From Erwinia sp039023475 (GTDB taxonomy: Bacteria; Pseudomonadota; Gammaproteobacteria; Enterobacterales; Enterobacteriaceae), in assembly GCF_039023475.1 (NCBI RefSeq), contig NZ_JBCHVB010000002.1, forward strand, positions 496,001 through 560,000: 64,000 nt of DNA, written 5' to 3'. Numbering within the stretch: the first letter of the stretch is position 1; the number at the start of each line of letters is the position of its first letter. A program made the translations under genes and the position numbers. Positions 16,642 to 25,869 of this stretch are shown in pieces. The notes under the pieces were generated by a model. It was not told where the DNA came from and ran no database searches. It saw only the letters and a program-made list of their open reading frames with translations.

Positions 16642-17766
16642 GTGAAGTTCGAATTAGATACTACCGACGGGCGCGCGCGCCGTGGCCGTCTGGTCTTCGA
16701 TCGCGGCGTGGTGGAAACCCCCGCTTTTATGCCGGTGGGCACCTACGGCACGGTAAAAGGCATGACCCCTGAAGAAGTTCAGGATACCGGCGCTCAGATC
16801 ATCCTCGGCAATACCTTCCATCTCTGGCTGCGTCCCGGCCAGGAGATCATGAAGCTGCACGGCGATCTGCACGATTTTATGCAGTGGAAAGGGCCTATCC
16901 TGACCGATTCCGGCGGCTTCCAGGTGTTCAGCCTTGGCGACATCCGTAAAATTACCGAGGCGGGCGTCCATTTCAGAAACCCTATCAACGGCGATGCGAT
17001 CTTCCTGGATCCTGAAAAGTCGATGGAGATCCAGTTCGATCTCGGTTCCGATATCGTCATGATCTTTGATGAGTGCACGCCTTATCCGGCCGACTGGGAT
17101 TACGCTAAGCGTTCAATGGAGATGTCACTACGCTGGGCGCAGCGAAGCCGCGATCGTTTTGATTCCCTTGAGAATAAAAACGCGCTTTTCGGTATTATCC
17201 AGGGCGGTGTTTACGAAGATTTACGAGATGTCTCCGTAAAAGGGCTGGTGGAGATTGGCTTTGATGGTTACGCTGTGGGCGGCCTGGCGGTGGGTGAGCC
17301 AAAAGAGGATATGCACCGCATCCTGGAGCATGTTTGTCCCCAGATCCCTGAGGATAAACCCCGTTATTTGATGGGCGTCGGCAAACCTGAGGATTTGGTT
17401 GAAGGCGTACGTCGCGGCATCGATATGTTTGACTGCGTAATGCCTACCCGCAACGCCCGCAACGGCCACCTTTTTGTGACCGATGGCGTAGTGAAAATCC
17501 GCAACGCGAAATATAAAGATGACGTGTCGTCACTTGATGCCGAGTGTGATTGCTACACCTGTCGCCATTACAGCCGCGCCTATTTGCATCACCTCGATCG
17601 CTGCAATGAAATTCTGGGCGCGCGACTGAACACGATTCATAACCTGCGCTACTACCAGCGCCTGATGGCGGGTTTACGTCAGGCGATTGAAGAGGGTAAA
17701 TTAGCGCAGTTTGTTACCGATTTCTATGACCGGACGGGCAAGGCGGTTCCGCCGTTAAACGTCTGA
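16642..17766 (+). CDS. tgt: tRNA-guanine transglycosylase Tgt
   Basis: Tgt swaps guanine 34 of GUN-anticodon tRNAs for preQ1. The 374-residue product has the nucleophile region (TDSGGFQVFSLG), the substrate loop FDECTPYPADWDYA, MPTRNARNGHLF, and the zinc site CDCYTC plus a later His. The frame is open for 47 codons upstream, but the GTG at 16642 follows GGAGG by 4 bases and gives the family N-terminus MKFELDTTDGRARRG. The 240 bp after queA contain an extended -10-like TTGATAGAAT near 16585-16594, so tgt probably has its own promoter ahead of yajC-secDF. Confidence 0.98.
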   Translation: MKFELDTTDGRARRGRLVFDRGVVETPAFMPVGTYGTVKGMTPEEVQDTGAQIILGNTFHLWLRPGQEIMKLHGDLHDFMQWKGPILTDSGGFQVFSLGDIRKITEAGVHFRNPINGDAIFLDPEKSMEIQFDLGSDIVMIFDECTPYPADWDYAKRSMEMSLRWAQRSRDRFDSLENKNALFGIIQGGVYEDLRDVSVKGLVEIGFDGYAVGGLAVGEPKEDMHRILEHVCPQIPEDKPRYLMGVGKPEDLVEGVRRGIDMFDCVMPTRNARNGHLFVTDGVVKIRNAKYKDDVSSLDAECDCYTCRHYSRAYLHHLDRCNEILGARLNTIHNLRYYQRLMAGLRQAIEEGKLAQFVTDFYDRTGKAVPPLNV

Positions 17767-17790
17767 TAATTAAACAAAGAGGGGAATTTA

Positions 17791-18123
17791 ATGAGTTTGT
17801 TCATTTCTGACGCAGTCGCTGCCGCTGGAGCACCGTCACAGGGAAGTCCTTATTCACTGGTTATCATGCTGGTGGTTTTCGGTCTGATTTTCTATTTCAT
17901 GATCCTGCGTCCACAGCAGAAGCGGGCAAAAGAACATAAAAAACTGATGGATTCCATCTCCAAGGGTGACGAAGTGCTGACCACCGGTGGACTGGTGGGT
18001 CGCGTAACGAAAGTGGCTGAAACCGGCTATGTGGCTATCGCGCTGAACGATACAACGGAAGTTGTGGTCAAACGTGATTTCGTGGCTGCCGTTCTGCCGA
18101 AAGGTACGATGAAGGCGCTTTAA
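17791..18123 (+). CDS. yajC: Sec translocon accessory subunit YajC
   Basis: YajC is a small inner-membrane protein that associates with SecDF and the SecYEG channel. The 110-residue product has one membrane helix at about 20-40 (VIMLVVFGLIFYFMILRPQQ), then a cytosolic domain with the KRAKEHKKLMDSISKGDEVL block. Length and sequence match E. coli. It lies 24 bp after tgt and 27 bp before secD. Confidence 0.97.
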   Translation: MSLFISDAVAAAGAPSQGSPYSLVIMLVVFGLIFYFMILRPQQKRAKEHKKLMDSISKGDEVLTTGGLVGRVTKVAETGYVAIALNDTTEVVVKRDFVAAVLPKGTMKAL

Positions 18124-18150
18124 TTTTTTGTTTTCCCTAAGGGAACTGCC

Positions 18151-19998
18151 GTGTTAAACCGTTATCCTCTGTGGAAGTACATCATGCTGATCGTCGTGTT
18201 ACTCGTCGGTCTGCTGTATGCGCTTCCCAACCTTTATGGTGAGGATCCGGCTGTTCAGGTCACTGGTGCGCGCGGTAGCGCCGCCAGTGAGCAAACGCTG
18301 GGTCAGATCCAGGCTGCTTTAAAACAAGACAACATTCAGAGCAAATCAATTGCGCTGGAAAATGGCGCCATCCTGGCGCGTTTTGCTAACGGAGACGTGC
18401 AGCTGCGCGCCCGTGACGCTATCAGTCGCGAGCTTGGCGATGACTATGTGGTCGCGCTTAACCTTGCGCCCGCCACGCCAACCTGGTTATCAAAGCTTGC
18501 CGCTGAGCCGATGAAGCTCGGTCTTGACCTTCGCGGCGGCGTGCATTTCCTGATGGAAGTCGATATGGATACCGCCTTGGGCAAGCTCCAGGAGCAGAAT
18601 ATCGATAACCTCAGAAGCGATCTGCGTGATAAAAACATTCCTTATACCAACGTACGCAAAACCGATAACTACGGTCTTGAAATTCGCTTCCGCGATGCTG
18701 ACGCACGCAATGAAGCTTCCAGCTATCTGACGGGCCGCCATCGCGATCTGGTCATTAGCAACTCCGGCAGCAACGTACTGCGCGCGGTCATGAGCGATGA
18801 ACGTCTGCGCGAAGCCCGCGAATATGCCGTTCAGCAAAATATTAATATTCTGCGTAACCGCGTTAACCAGCTCGGCGTTGCCGAACCGCTGGTGCAGCGG
18901 CAGGGCGCTGACCGCATTGTGGTCGAACTGCCTGGCATTCAGGATACCGCCACGGCGAAAGAGATCCTGGGCGCTACGGCGACGCTGGAATTCCGTCTGG
19001 TTAATACTTCTGTCGATCCTACCGCCGCCGCAAATGGCCGCGTCCCGGGCGACTCAGAGGTGAAAAATACCCGCGACGGTCAGCCGATTACCCTTTATAA
19101 ACGCGTTATCCTCACCGGTGACCATATTACCGACTCCACGTCCAGCCAGGATGAATATAACCAGGCTCAGGTAAATATCTCCCTGGACAGCGCGGGCGGC
19201 AATATTATGTCCAACTTCACCAAGGACAATATTGGTAAGCCGATGGCCACGCTCTTTGTGGAATACAAAGACAGCGGCAAAAAGGATGCTAACGGTCGCG
19301 CCATCCTGGCGAAGCAGGAAGAAGTGATCAACGTGGCGAATATTCAGTCACGTCTGGGTAACAGCTTCCGCATTACCGGTATCAACAACCCGAATGAAGC
19401 GCGTCAGCTTTCGCTGCTGCTTCGTGCCGGTGCGCTGATTGCGCCGATTCAGATCGTGGAAGAGCGCACGATCGGCCCAACCATGGGTCAGCAGAACATC
19501 AACCAGGGGCTGGAAGCCTGTCTTTGGGGCCTGATCGCTTCTATCGTCTTTATGGTGGTTTACTACCGTAAATTCGGCGTGATCGCGACAACCGCGCTGG
19601 TGGCTAACCTGGTTATGATCGTCGGGATAATGTCTCTTCTGCCGGGCGCCACGCTGACCATGCCAGGTATTGCCGGTATCGTTCTGACGCTGGCGGTGGC
19701 GGTCGATGCCAACGTGCTGATTAACGAGCGTATCAAGGAAGAGCTGAAGAACGGACGTTCCGTTCAGCAGGCGATCCATGAAGGGTATAAAGGCGCGTTC
19801 TCCAGTATTATCGATGCCAACGTTACGACGCTCATTACCGCGATTATTCTCTACGCCGTGGGCACAGGATCGATTAAAGGCTTTGCCATCACGACGGCTA
19901 TCGGCGTGTTGACATCCATGTTTACCGCCATTGTCGGTACCCGCGCCATCGTAAACCTGTTGTACGGCGGCAAACGCATCAACAAGCTGTCTATCTGA
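18151..19998 (+). CDS. secD: Protein translocase subunit SecD
   Basis: SecD forms with SecF a proton-driven RND-type membrane motor that pulls exported proteins into the periplasm. The 615-residue product has an N-terminal helix, a large periplasmic P1 domain, then five more helices with the conserved AVDANVLINERIKEEL segment. DLRGGVHFLMEVD is the SecD signature in P1. It starts with GTG (MLNRYPLWKYIML), matching E. coli. secF begins 10 bp after the stop. Confidence 0.98.
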   Translation: MLNRYPLWKYIMLIVVLLVGLLYALPNLYGEDPAVQVTGARGSAASEQTLGQIQAALKQDNIQSKSIALENGAILARFANGDVQLRARDAISRELGDDYVVALNLAPATPTWLSKLAAEPMKLGLDLRGGVHFLMEVDMDTALGKLQEQNIDNLRSDLRDKNIPYTNVRKTDNYGLEIRFRDADARNEASSYLTGRHRDLVISNSGSNVLRAVMSDERLREAREYAVQQNINILRNRVNQLGVAEPLVQRQGADRIVVELPGIQDTATAKEILGATATLEFRLVNTSVDPTAAANGRVPGDSEVKNTRDGQPITLYKRVILTGDHITDSTSSQDEYNQAQVNISLDSAGGNIMSNFTKDNIGKPMATLFVEYKDSGKKDANGRAILAKQEEVINVANIQSRLGNSFRITGINNPNEARQLSLLLRAGALIAPIQIVEERTIGPTMGQQNINQGLEACLWGLIASIVFMVVYYRKFGVIATTALVANLVMIVGIMSLLPGATLTMPGIAGIVLTLAVAVDANVLINERIKEELKNGRSVQQAIHEGYKGAFSSIIDANVTTLITAIILYAVGTGSIKGFAITTAIGVLTSMFTAIVGTRAIVNLLYGGKRINKLSI

Positions 19999-20008
19999 GG
20001 AGTGCGTT

Positions 20009-20977
20009 GTGGCACAGGACTATAGCGTTGAACAATTAAACTACGGGCGTAAAGTGCATGACTTTATGCGCTGGGACAAACTGGCCTTTACCTTTTCCGG
20101 CCTGCTGCTGGTCGCCGCGCTGGCGATCATGGGCGTGAAAGGATTTAACTGGGGTCTGGATTTTACCGGCGGTACGGTCATTGAAATTACGCTCGAAAAG
20201 CCGGCGGAGCTGGATACGCTGCGGAGTTCGCTGGAGCAATCCGGCATCAAAGAGCCGCAGGTGCAGAACTTCGGCAGCAGCCGTGACGTGCTGGTTCGTA
20301 TGTCGCCTGAAGAGGGGAATGCGGGTCAGGAGCTGGGTAACAAGGTGGTGACCATCATCAACCAGGCGACCGGGCAGAACGCCACCGTCAAGCGCATCGA
20401 GTTCGTTGGCCCGAGCGTGGGCAGCGATCTGGCGCAGGCTGGCGGTATGGCTCTGCTGATGGCGCTGATTGCTATCCTGATCTACGTCGGTTTCCGCTTC
20501 GAATGGCGCCTGGCGCTGGGCGCAGTACTGGCGCTGGCGCATGACGTGGTGATCACCATGGGCATTCTCTCTCTGTTCCATATTGAGATTGATTTGACCA
20601 TCGTCGCCTCGCTGATGTCAGTTATCGGCTACTCGCTAAATGACAGCATCGTGGTATCGGATCGTATCCGTGAGAACTTCCGCAAAATCCGCCGCGGCAC
20701 ACCTTACGATATCGTTAACGTCTCGCTGACGCAGACGCTGAGCCGTACCATCATGACCTCCGCAACCACGCTGGTTGTGGTGCTGATGCTCTATATCTTC
20801 GGTGGGGCACTGCTGGAAGGCTTCTCGCTGACCATGCTGATTGGTGTGTCCATCGGTACGATTTCATCTATCTATGTGGCCTCGGCGCTGGCGCTGAAGC
20901 TGGGGATGAAGCGGGAGCATATGCTGCAGCAGAAAGTGGAGAAAGAGGGCGCCGATCAGCCTTCGATTCTGCCGTAA
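20009..20977 (+). CDS. secF: Protein translocase subunit SecF
   Basis: SecF is the partner of SecD. The 322-residue product has an N-terminal helix, the GLDFTGGTVIEI motif of the first periplasmic domain, and five C-terminal helices with SVIGYSLNDSIVVSDRIREN, which carries proton-path residues. It starts with GTG after a GAGG. It is the last gene of the yajC-secD-secF set and is followed by a strong terminator. Confidence 0.98.
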   Translation: MAQDYSVEQLNYGRKVHDFMRWDKLAFTFSGLLLVAALAIMGVKGFNWGLDFTGGTVIEITLEKPAELDTLRSSLEQSGIKEPQVQNFGSSRDVLVRMSPEEGNAGQELGNKVVTIINQATGQNATVKRIEFVGPSVGSDLAQAGGMALLMALIAILIYVGFRFEWRLALGAVLALAHDVVITMGILSLFHIEIDLTIVASLMSVIGYSLNDSIVVSDRIRENFRKIRRGTPYDIVNVSLTQTLSRTIMTSATTLVVVLMLYIFGGALLEGFSLTMLIGVSIGTISSIYVASALALKLGMKREHMLQQKVEKEGADQPSILP

Positions 20978-21011
20978 CGGCCAGTTCTTCCTGCGTTATG
21001 ACATCTGTCTG

Positions 21012-21038
21012 AAGCGCCGCTTATGCGGCGCTTTTTTT
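21012..21038 (+). terminator. Terminator after secF
   Basis: AAGCGCCGC-ttat-GCGGCGCTT followed by a T-run. It lies between the convergent secF and yajI, and probably serves mainly secF because the T-run is on that side. Confidence 0.93.
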
Positions 21039-21609
21039 ATGGCTGTATCGTTGCTGGAGCTGGGGCGTTTACCACAATGTCATGCACCCTCACGTAGCCT
21101 AACTGCTGAGGAGTGAAGTTGCTGAGCCGCAGAGGAATAGCGATTTCGCTACGCGGTAACAGCGATTCCCTCACGCTGACCTTCTGCGTCTGGCTGCTTG
21201 CCTGTAGCGGCCTGCCGGTCGTCTTATCCATTTCGCCCCATTCGATCTGGGCGCTGAAACCGGGAAGCGGTTTGTCGCCTGCCGTACGGACGTGCAACGT
21301 CGCTCTGGTACCGTTAGCTTCGCTTTCCACATGACTCAGTGAAAGCCTGACCTCACCCGCCTGGCTCTTTAACAGTACCGCGGCGTTGGTTGCAGGGAGC
21401 AGCCAGGCTCCCTGCGATGCGTTAAGATTCAGGCTGTTCTGCTGCTCAAGTGCGGTAGCCTGCCGGGTCAGCTGGCGCATCTCACTATTCAGCTTACCCA
21501 CCTGATTATTCAGCCTGTTCAGCTCGGGCTGATTCTGCGGTGAGGCGCAGCCTGCAAGCAGAGCCGCCAGAGAAAAGAAAAGCGTTTTAGTCATCAGGGG
21601 GTTAGCCAT
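21037..21609 (-). CDS. yajI: DUF3251-family lipoprotein YajI
   Basis: This is a 190-residue predicted lipoprotein of unknown role. The signal peptide ends in the lipobox LLAGC with lipidated C21. A short coiled-coil-like stretch (LNRLNNQVGKLNSEMRQLTR) follows, then a beta-rich domain. AAGGAG stands 7 bases before the ATG at 21609, which supports that start over a Met five codons in. E. coli has yajI at the same place, after the secDF cluster. The tsx and yajD genes of E. coli are absent here. Confidence 0.88.
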   Translation of the reverse strand: MANPLMTKTLFFSLAALLAGCASPQNQPELNRLNNQVGKLNSEMRQLTRQATALEQQNSLNLNASQGAWLLPATNAAVLLKSQAGEVRLSLSHVESEANGTRATLHVRTAGDKPLPGFSAQIEWGEMDKTTGRPLQASSQTQKVSVRESLLPRSEIAIPLRLSNFTPQQLGYVRVHDIVVNAPAPATIQP

Positions 21610-21631
21610 AATACAGCTCCTTACAGCAGCA

Positions 21632-22072
21632 TTATTCCGGGATACGCAGCGTCTGTCCGGGGTAGATTTTATCCGGATGGGTAAGCATCGGCTTGTTTGC
21701 CTCGAAGATTTTGTTGTACTTGCTGGCGTCGCCGTACATCTCTTTCGCTACGGCGCTCAGGGTATCGCCTTTTTTCACCGTATAGAAACGCGCTTCGGTA
21801 GCGGCGTCGGAAACCTTCACGTTATCTTCTACCGCAGTGATGCCCGCGACGTTACCTGCGGCAACCAGAATTTTTTCTTTCAGTTCCTGAGAGATCCCCT
21901 CGCCGCTGATGCTGACTTTGTCGTCATTCACCTGCACGTTAACTTTGTCACTTCCTGGCAGATTCAGTCCGGAAATGTGGTCCTGAAGCTTTTTCGATTG
22001 ATCGTTCTTGTCGCCGGTCACGCTGTCCCACAATTTCTCTCCTGCTTCTTTTACGAAGTTAAACAATCCCAT
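21632..22072 (-). CDS. kbp: Potassium-binding protein Kbp (BON and LysM domains)
   Basis: The 146-residue product has an N-terminal MGLFNFVKEAGEKLWDSVTG, a BON domain (about 25-90) and a C-terminal LysM domain (YTVKKGDTLSAVAKEMYG to PGQTLRIPE). It closely matches E. coli Kbp (YgaU), a cytosolic K+-binding protein needed for normal growth at high K+. It has no signal peptide, despite the LysM domain. In E. coli this gene is elsewhere (ygaU); here it is 22 bp upstream of yajI in the same direction. GGAGGA precedes the ATG closely. Confidence 0.94.
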   Translation of the reverse strand: MGLFNFVKEAGEKLWDSVTGDKNDQSKKLQDHISGLNLPGSDKVNVQVNDDKVSISGEGISQELKEKILVAAGNVAGITAVEDNVKVSDAATEARFYTVKKGDTLSAVAKEMYGDASKYNKIFEANKPMLTHPDKIYPGQTLRIPE

Positions 22073-22154
22073 ATATCCTCCGGTTTATCCTTGATAAGAA
22101 AAAAGTTACGCTGATTAGCCCCTTCATTATAGCTTGTAGATCCCGTTCCCTCCT

Positions 22155-22171
22155 TCAGAGGGTCTCTGAAA
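22155..22171. other. Small palindrome in the kbp-nrdR intergenic region
   Basis: TTCAGAG-ggt-CTCTGAA is a perfect 7-bp inverted repeat. It sits between the divergent kbp and nrdR genes and could be an operator. A CGGGG-taaaa-GCCCCG-type hairpin follows near 22200-22218. No regulator can be named. Confidence 0.4.
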
Positions 22172-22286
22172 GTGACATCAGGCCGTGGAGCGGGCACAAA
22201 CCGGGGTAAAAGCCCCGTCCGTTATTTAGTTAGCGGCCACTTCGCGCTACACTGTGTTCCAATTTCCAGGATTAGCAGGAAGCATC

Positions 22287-22736
22287 ATGCATTGCCCGTT
22301 CTGTTCCGCTGTGGATACCAAAGTGATCGATTCTCGCCTGGTGGGAGAAGGCACTTCTGTGCGTCGCCGCCGTCAGTGTCTGGTGTGTCATGAGCGCTTC
22401 ACCACCTTTGAAGTGGCCGAGCTGGTGATGCCACGGGTGGTGAAAAGTAACGATGTTCGTGAACCTTTTAACGAAGATAAGCTTTGCAGCGGCCTGATGA
22501 AGGCGCTGGAAAAGCGCCCGGTCAGCGCTGACGATGTGGAAAACGCGGTCACCCATATTAAAAGCCAGCTCCGCTCCACCGGCGAGCGGGAAGTGCCGAG
22601 CAAAATGATTGGCAATCTGGTGATGGATGAGCTGAAAAAGCTGGATAAGGTAGCCTATATCCGTTTCGCCTCCGTCTACCGGAGCTTTGAAGACATCAAA
22701 GAATTCGGCGAAGAGATCGCCCGCCTGCAGGATTAA
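22287..22736 (+). CDS. nrdR: Transcriptional repressor NrdR
   Basis: NrdR is the ATP/dATP-sensing repressor of ribonucleotide reductase genes. The 149-residue product has an N-terminal zinc ribbon (CPFC at 3-6 and CLVC at 31-34) and an ATP-cone domain (PRVVKSNDVREPFNEDKL onward). The frame is open 11 codons further upstream; the ATG at 22287 gives the universal N-terminus MHCPFC and follows AGGA. The stop abuts ribD. Confidence 0.97.
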   Translation: MHCPFCSAVDTKVIDSRLVGEGTSVRRRRQCLVCHERFTTFEVAELVMPRVVKSNDVREPFNEDKLCSGLMKALEKRPVSADDVENAVTHIKSQLRSTGEREVPSKMIGNLVMDELKKLDKVAYIRFASVYRSFEDIKEFGEEIARLQD

Positions 22737-23855
22737 ATGATGCGCGATGAAATATACATGGCAAGAGCGCTTGAGCTGGCCCGCCGCGGTCGCTTTACTA
22801 CTGCGCCTAATCCCAATGTAGGCTGCGTGATCGTGCGCGATAACGCCATCGTTGGCGAAGGCTATCACTACCGTGCCGGTGAGCCGCACGCGGAAGTGCA
22901 TGCGCTGCAAATGGCGGGGGGAAAAGCGCAGGGCGCCACAGCCTATGTCACGCTGGAGCCCTGTAGCCACCACGGGCGTACGCCGCCGTGCTGCGATGCG
23001 CTGATTGCCGCCGGCGTCGGTCGGGTAGTGGTGGCGATGCAGGATCCCAATCCGGAAGTGGCGGGGCGAGGGATGTATCGTATGCAGCAGGCGGGAATTG
23101 AGGTAAGCCACGGACTGATGATGCAGGAGGCTGAGGCGCTCAACCGCGGCTTTCTCAAGCGGATGCGCACCGGCTTTCCCTGGCTTCAGCTGAAAATGGG
23201 CTGCTCGCTGGATGGACGCACCGCCATGGCCAGCGGCGAAAGCCAGTGGATCACCTCCCCTGAAGCGCGCCGTGACGTGCAGCGCCTGCGGGCGCAAAGC
23301 GCCGCTATTTTAAGTACCAGCGCTACCGTACTGGCGGATGATCCCTCGCTCACCGTGCGCTGGGATGAGCTGAGCGCGGAGAGCCAGCGCGACTATCCGG
23401 AAAGCGATTTACGCCAGCCGGTTCGCGTGATCCTGGATAGCCAGAACCGCGTGACGCCTGAGCGAAAGCTCATCCGGCAGACCGGGCAGACCTGGCTGGC
23501 GCGCCACCACGCTGACGAACGCGAGTGGCCGGATAACGTTGAGCAGTTCATGGTGCCGCAGCACAATGGGCAGACAGATTTAGTTTCATTGCTGATGCTG
23601 CTTGGCCGCCGTCAGATCAACAGCGTCTGGGTTGAGGCGGGCGCTGGTCTTGCCGGTGCGCTGATCGCAGCGGGCGTGGTGGATGAGCTGATTGTCTATA
23701 TCGCCCCTAAACTGCTCGGTGATGCGGCGCGGGGTTTGTGCCATCTTCCCGGCATAGCACAACTTGCTGAAGTGCCTGAGTTCATTTTCAGCGATATTCG
23801 TCAGGTGGGGCCGGATTTACGCCTCACCCTGACACCCCGGTCAAACTCCTACTAA
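22737..23855 (+). CDS. ribD: Bifunctional riboflavin biosynthesis deaminase/reductase RibD
   Basis: RibD deaminates and then reduces the pyrimidine intermediate of riboflavin synthesis. The 372-residue product has an N-terminal cytidine-deaminase fold with zinc motif HAEVHA and PCSHHGRTPPCCDAL, and a C-terminal reductase domain (GCSLDGRTAMASGESQWIT, WVEAGAGLAGALI, APKLLGDAARG). Two adjacent ATGs (22737 and 22740) follow the nrdR stop directly; homology cannot choose firmly and 22740 is equally possible. No FMN riboswitch precedes it. Confidence 0.97.
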   Translation: MMRDEIYMARALELARRGRFTTAPNPNVGCVIVRDNAIVGEGYHYRAGEPHAEVHALQMAGGKAQGATAYVTLEPCSHHGRTPPCCDALIAAGVGRVVVAMQDPNPEVAGRGMYRMQQAGIEVSHGLMMQEAEALNRGFLKRMRTGFPWLQLKMGCSLDGRTAMASGESQWITSPEARRDVQRLRAQSAAILSTSATVLADDPSLTVRWDELSAESQRDYPESDLRQPVRVILDSQNRVTPERKLIRQTGQTWLARHHADEREWPDNVEQFMVPQHNGQTDLVSLLMLLGRRQINSVWVEAGAGLAGALIAAGVVDELIVYIAPKLLGDAARGLCHLPGIAQLAEVPEFIFSDIRQVGPDLRLTLTPRSNSY

Positions 23856-23933
23856 AAGCGGAAGCAGACCGGTAAAGAGTGTGATAGAATCCGCCCCCCT
23901 GCGGGGCCATTACAGAACCCTGAAAGGAAGATT

Positions 23934-24404
23934 ATGAACGTTATTGAAGCTGCTGTTGCTACTCCTGACGCGCGCGTTGCCATCGTGATTGCGCGTTTCA
24001 ACAACTTTATCAACGACAGCCTGCTGAGCGGTGCGCTTGATGCCTTAAAACGCATTGGCCAGGTGAAAGATGAAAACATCACCGTGGTCTGGGTACCGGG
24101 CGCCTATGAGATGCCAATGACCGCACGTGCGCTGGCGACAGCCGGTAAGCATGATGCCGTTGTGGCGCTGGGCACCGTTATCCGTGGCGGTACCGCCCAC
24201 TTCGAATACGTCGCGGGTGAAGCAAGCTCTGGCCTGGCCAGCGTTGCGATGAACAGCGATATTCCGGTAGCCTTTGGTGTCCTGACGACGGAAAACATCG
24301 AGCAGGCCATTGAGCGCGCCGGAACGAAGGCGGGGAATAAGGGCGCGGAAGCTGCCCTGACCGCACTTGAAATGATTAACGTATTGAAAGCCATCAAAGC
24401 CTGA
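23934..24404 (+). CDS. ribE: 6,7-dimethyl-8-ribityllumazine synthase RibE (RibH)
   Basis: Lumazine synthase condenses the RibD product line with dihydroxybutanone phosphate to give the last riboflavin precursor; it assembles as an icosahedral shell. The 156-residue product contains VPGAYEMP, GTVIRGGTAHFEYV (active-site His) and FGVLTTENIEQAIERAGTKAGNKG. AAGGAAG precedes the ATG. A short CCCC-ctgc-GGGG hairpin lies in the 78-bp gap after ribD. The next gene is nusB, as in E. coli. Confidence 0.98.
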   Translation: MNVIEAAVATPDARVAIVIARFNNFINDSLLSGALDALKRIGQVKDENITVVWVPGAYEMPMTARALATAGKHDAVVALGTVIRGGTAHFEYVAGEASSGLASVAMNSDIPVAFGVLTTENIEQAIERAGTKAGNKGAEAALTALEMINVLKAIKA

Positions 24405-24420
24405 TTTTAAGGGGAATTTC

Positions 24421-24840
24421 GTGAAACCTGCTGCTCGTCGCCGCGCCCGTGAATGTGCTGTCCAGGCGCTTTACTCCTGGCAGTTGTCCAAAAACGACAT
24501 CGCTGATGTCGAATACCAGTTTCTGGCGGAGCAAGACGTCAAAGACGTTGATATCAGCTATTTCCGTGAGCTTCTGACTGGCGTTGCGACCAACAGCGCG
24601 TACCTTGACGGGCTGATGAAGCCGTACCTGTCACGCCAGCTGGAAGAGCTGGGACAGGTTGAGAGAGCCGTTTTGCGTATCTCACTGTACGAGCTGAGCA
24701 AGCGTTCTGATGTTCCCTACAAAGTGGCAATCAATGAAGGGATTGAGCTGGCCAAAATTTTCGGCGCCGAAGACAGCCATAAGTTTGTCAACGGCGTGCT
24801 GGATAAAGCCGCGCCGCAAATCCGCCCCAATAAGAAGTAA
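24421..24840 (+). CDS. nusB: Transcription antitermination factor NusB
   Basis: NusB binds boxA RNA together with NusE (S10) to protect rRNA and phage transcripts from termination. The 139-residue all-helical product starts with GTG (MKPAARRRARECAVQALYSW, Arg-rich RNA-binding helix) and is nearly identical to E. coli NusB in length and pattern. GGGG precedes the start. A terminator follows directly. Confidence 0.98.
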   Translation: MKPAARRRARECAVQALYSWQLSKNDIADVEYQFLAEQDVKDVDISYFRELLTGVATNSAYLDGLMKPYLSRQLEELGQVERAVLRISLYELSKRSDVPYKVAINEGIELAKIFGAEDSHKFVNGVLDKAAPQIRPNKK

Positions 24841-24847
24841 TCCTTCC

Positions 24848-24875
24848 AGGCCGGTTTTCCGGCCTTCTTTCTTTT
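24848..24875 (+). terminator. Terminator after nusB
   Basis: AGGCCGG-tttt-CCGGCCT followed by a T-rich tail (TCTTTCTTTT). thiL starts 20 bp later, so some read-through is likely. Confidence 0.85.
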
Positions 24876-24894
24876 CAGACTCGGAACGCACTCT

Positions 24895-25869
24895 ATGGCA
24901 TGTGGCGAATTTGAACTTATCACGCGCTATTTCGACCGCGTGACAAGCTCCCGTCGCGATGTGGAAAAGGGCATCGGCGACGACTGCGCATTACTGACTC
25001 TCCCTGAAAAGCAGACGCTGGCTATCAGCACCGATACGCTGGTGGAGGGGGTGCATTTTCTGCGTGATATGCATCCTGCCGATCTCGGCTACAAGGCGCT
25101 GGCGGTCAACCTCAGCGATCTTGCCGCGATGGGGGCCGATCCGGCGTGGCTGACGCTGGCGCTGACGCTGCCTGAGATAAACGAACCCTGGCTGAAGGCG
25201 TTTAGCGACAGCCTGTTTGAACTGCTCGACTACTACAATATGCAGCTGATCGGCGGTGATACCACGCGCGGCCCGCTGAGTATGACGCTGGGCATTCATG
25301 GACTGGTGCCGCAGGGCAGGGCGCTGAGGCGATCCGGTGCCCGGCCAGGCGACTGGATTTATGTCACCGGCACCCTGGGCGACAGCGCTGCGGGTCTGGC
25401 ATTGCTTCAGCATCAGGTGAAAATCTGCGATCCGGTGGCGCATGAAGCGCTGATCAAGCGCCATCTGCGCCCGATGCCGCGTATTTTGCAGGGCCAGGCG
25501 CTGCGCGATCTCGCCAGTTCAGCCATCGATCTCTCCGACGGTTTGATCTCCGATTTAGCGCATATTCTGAAAGCCAGCGACTGCGGCGCTCGTCTCAATC
25601 TGGAAGCCCTGCCGCTTTCGGACGTGATGCAGCAGCATTTCGAGCCTCAGCAGGCGTTGCGCTGGGCCTTAGGCGGCGGTGAGGATTATGAACTCTGCTT
25701 TACCGTACCGGAGATCAACCGCGGCGCGCTTGATGTCGCGCTGGGACATTATGGCGTGCCCTTTACCTGCGTAGGACAGATGGCGCCGCAGTCGGAAGGG
25801 CTGGTGCTGATGCAGGATGGCGCGCCGGTAGAGATCGACCTGAAAGGATTTGATCATTTTGACTCGTGA
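24895..25869 (+). CDS. thiL: Thiamine-monophosphate kinase ThiL
   Basis: ThiL phosphorylates thiamine monophosphate to the active cofactor thiamine diphosphate. The 324-residue product has the PurM-like N-terminal half, with GIGDDCALL and the metal-binding VNLSDLAAMGADP. The C-terminal half carries IDLSDGLISDLAHIL and GGGEDYELCF. The C-terminus overlaps pgpA by about 20 bp, suggesting coupling. No TPP riboswitch precedes it. Confidence 0.97.
   Translation: MACGEFELITRYFDRVTSSRRDVEKGIGDDCALLTLPEKQTLAISTDTLVEGVHFLRDMHPADLGYKALAVNLSDLAAMGADPAWLTLALTLPEINEPWLKAFSDSLFELLDYYNMQLIGGDTTRGPLSMTLGIHGLVPQGRALRRSGARPGDWIYVTGTLGDSAAGLALLQHQVKICDPVAHEALIKRHLRPMPRILQGQALRDLASSAIDLSDGLISDLAHILKASDCGARLNLEALPLSDVMQQHFEPQQALRWALGGGEDYELCFTVPEINRGALDVALGHYGVPFTCVGQMAPQSEGLVLMQDGAPVEIDLKGFDHFDS

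Noticed and set aside
22272..23297. 341-codon leftward ORF opposite nrdR and ribD
   Set aside because: It crosses two well-supported genes and is unusually His- and Arg-rich, as expected of an antisense reading.
22737..23934. FMN riboswitch for ribD or ribE
   Set aside because: The conserved RFN-element sequences were looked for and are absent. In enterobacteria the FMN riboswitch sits at ribB, not here.
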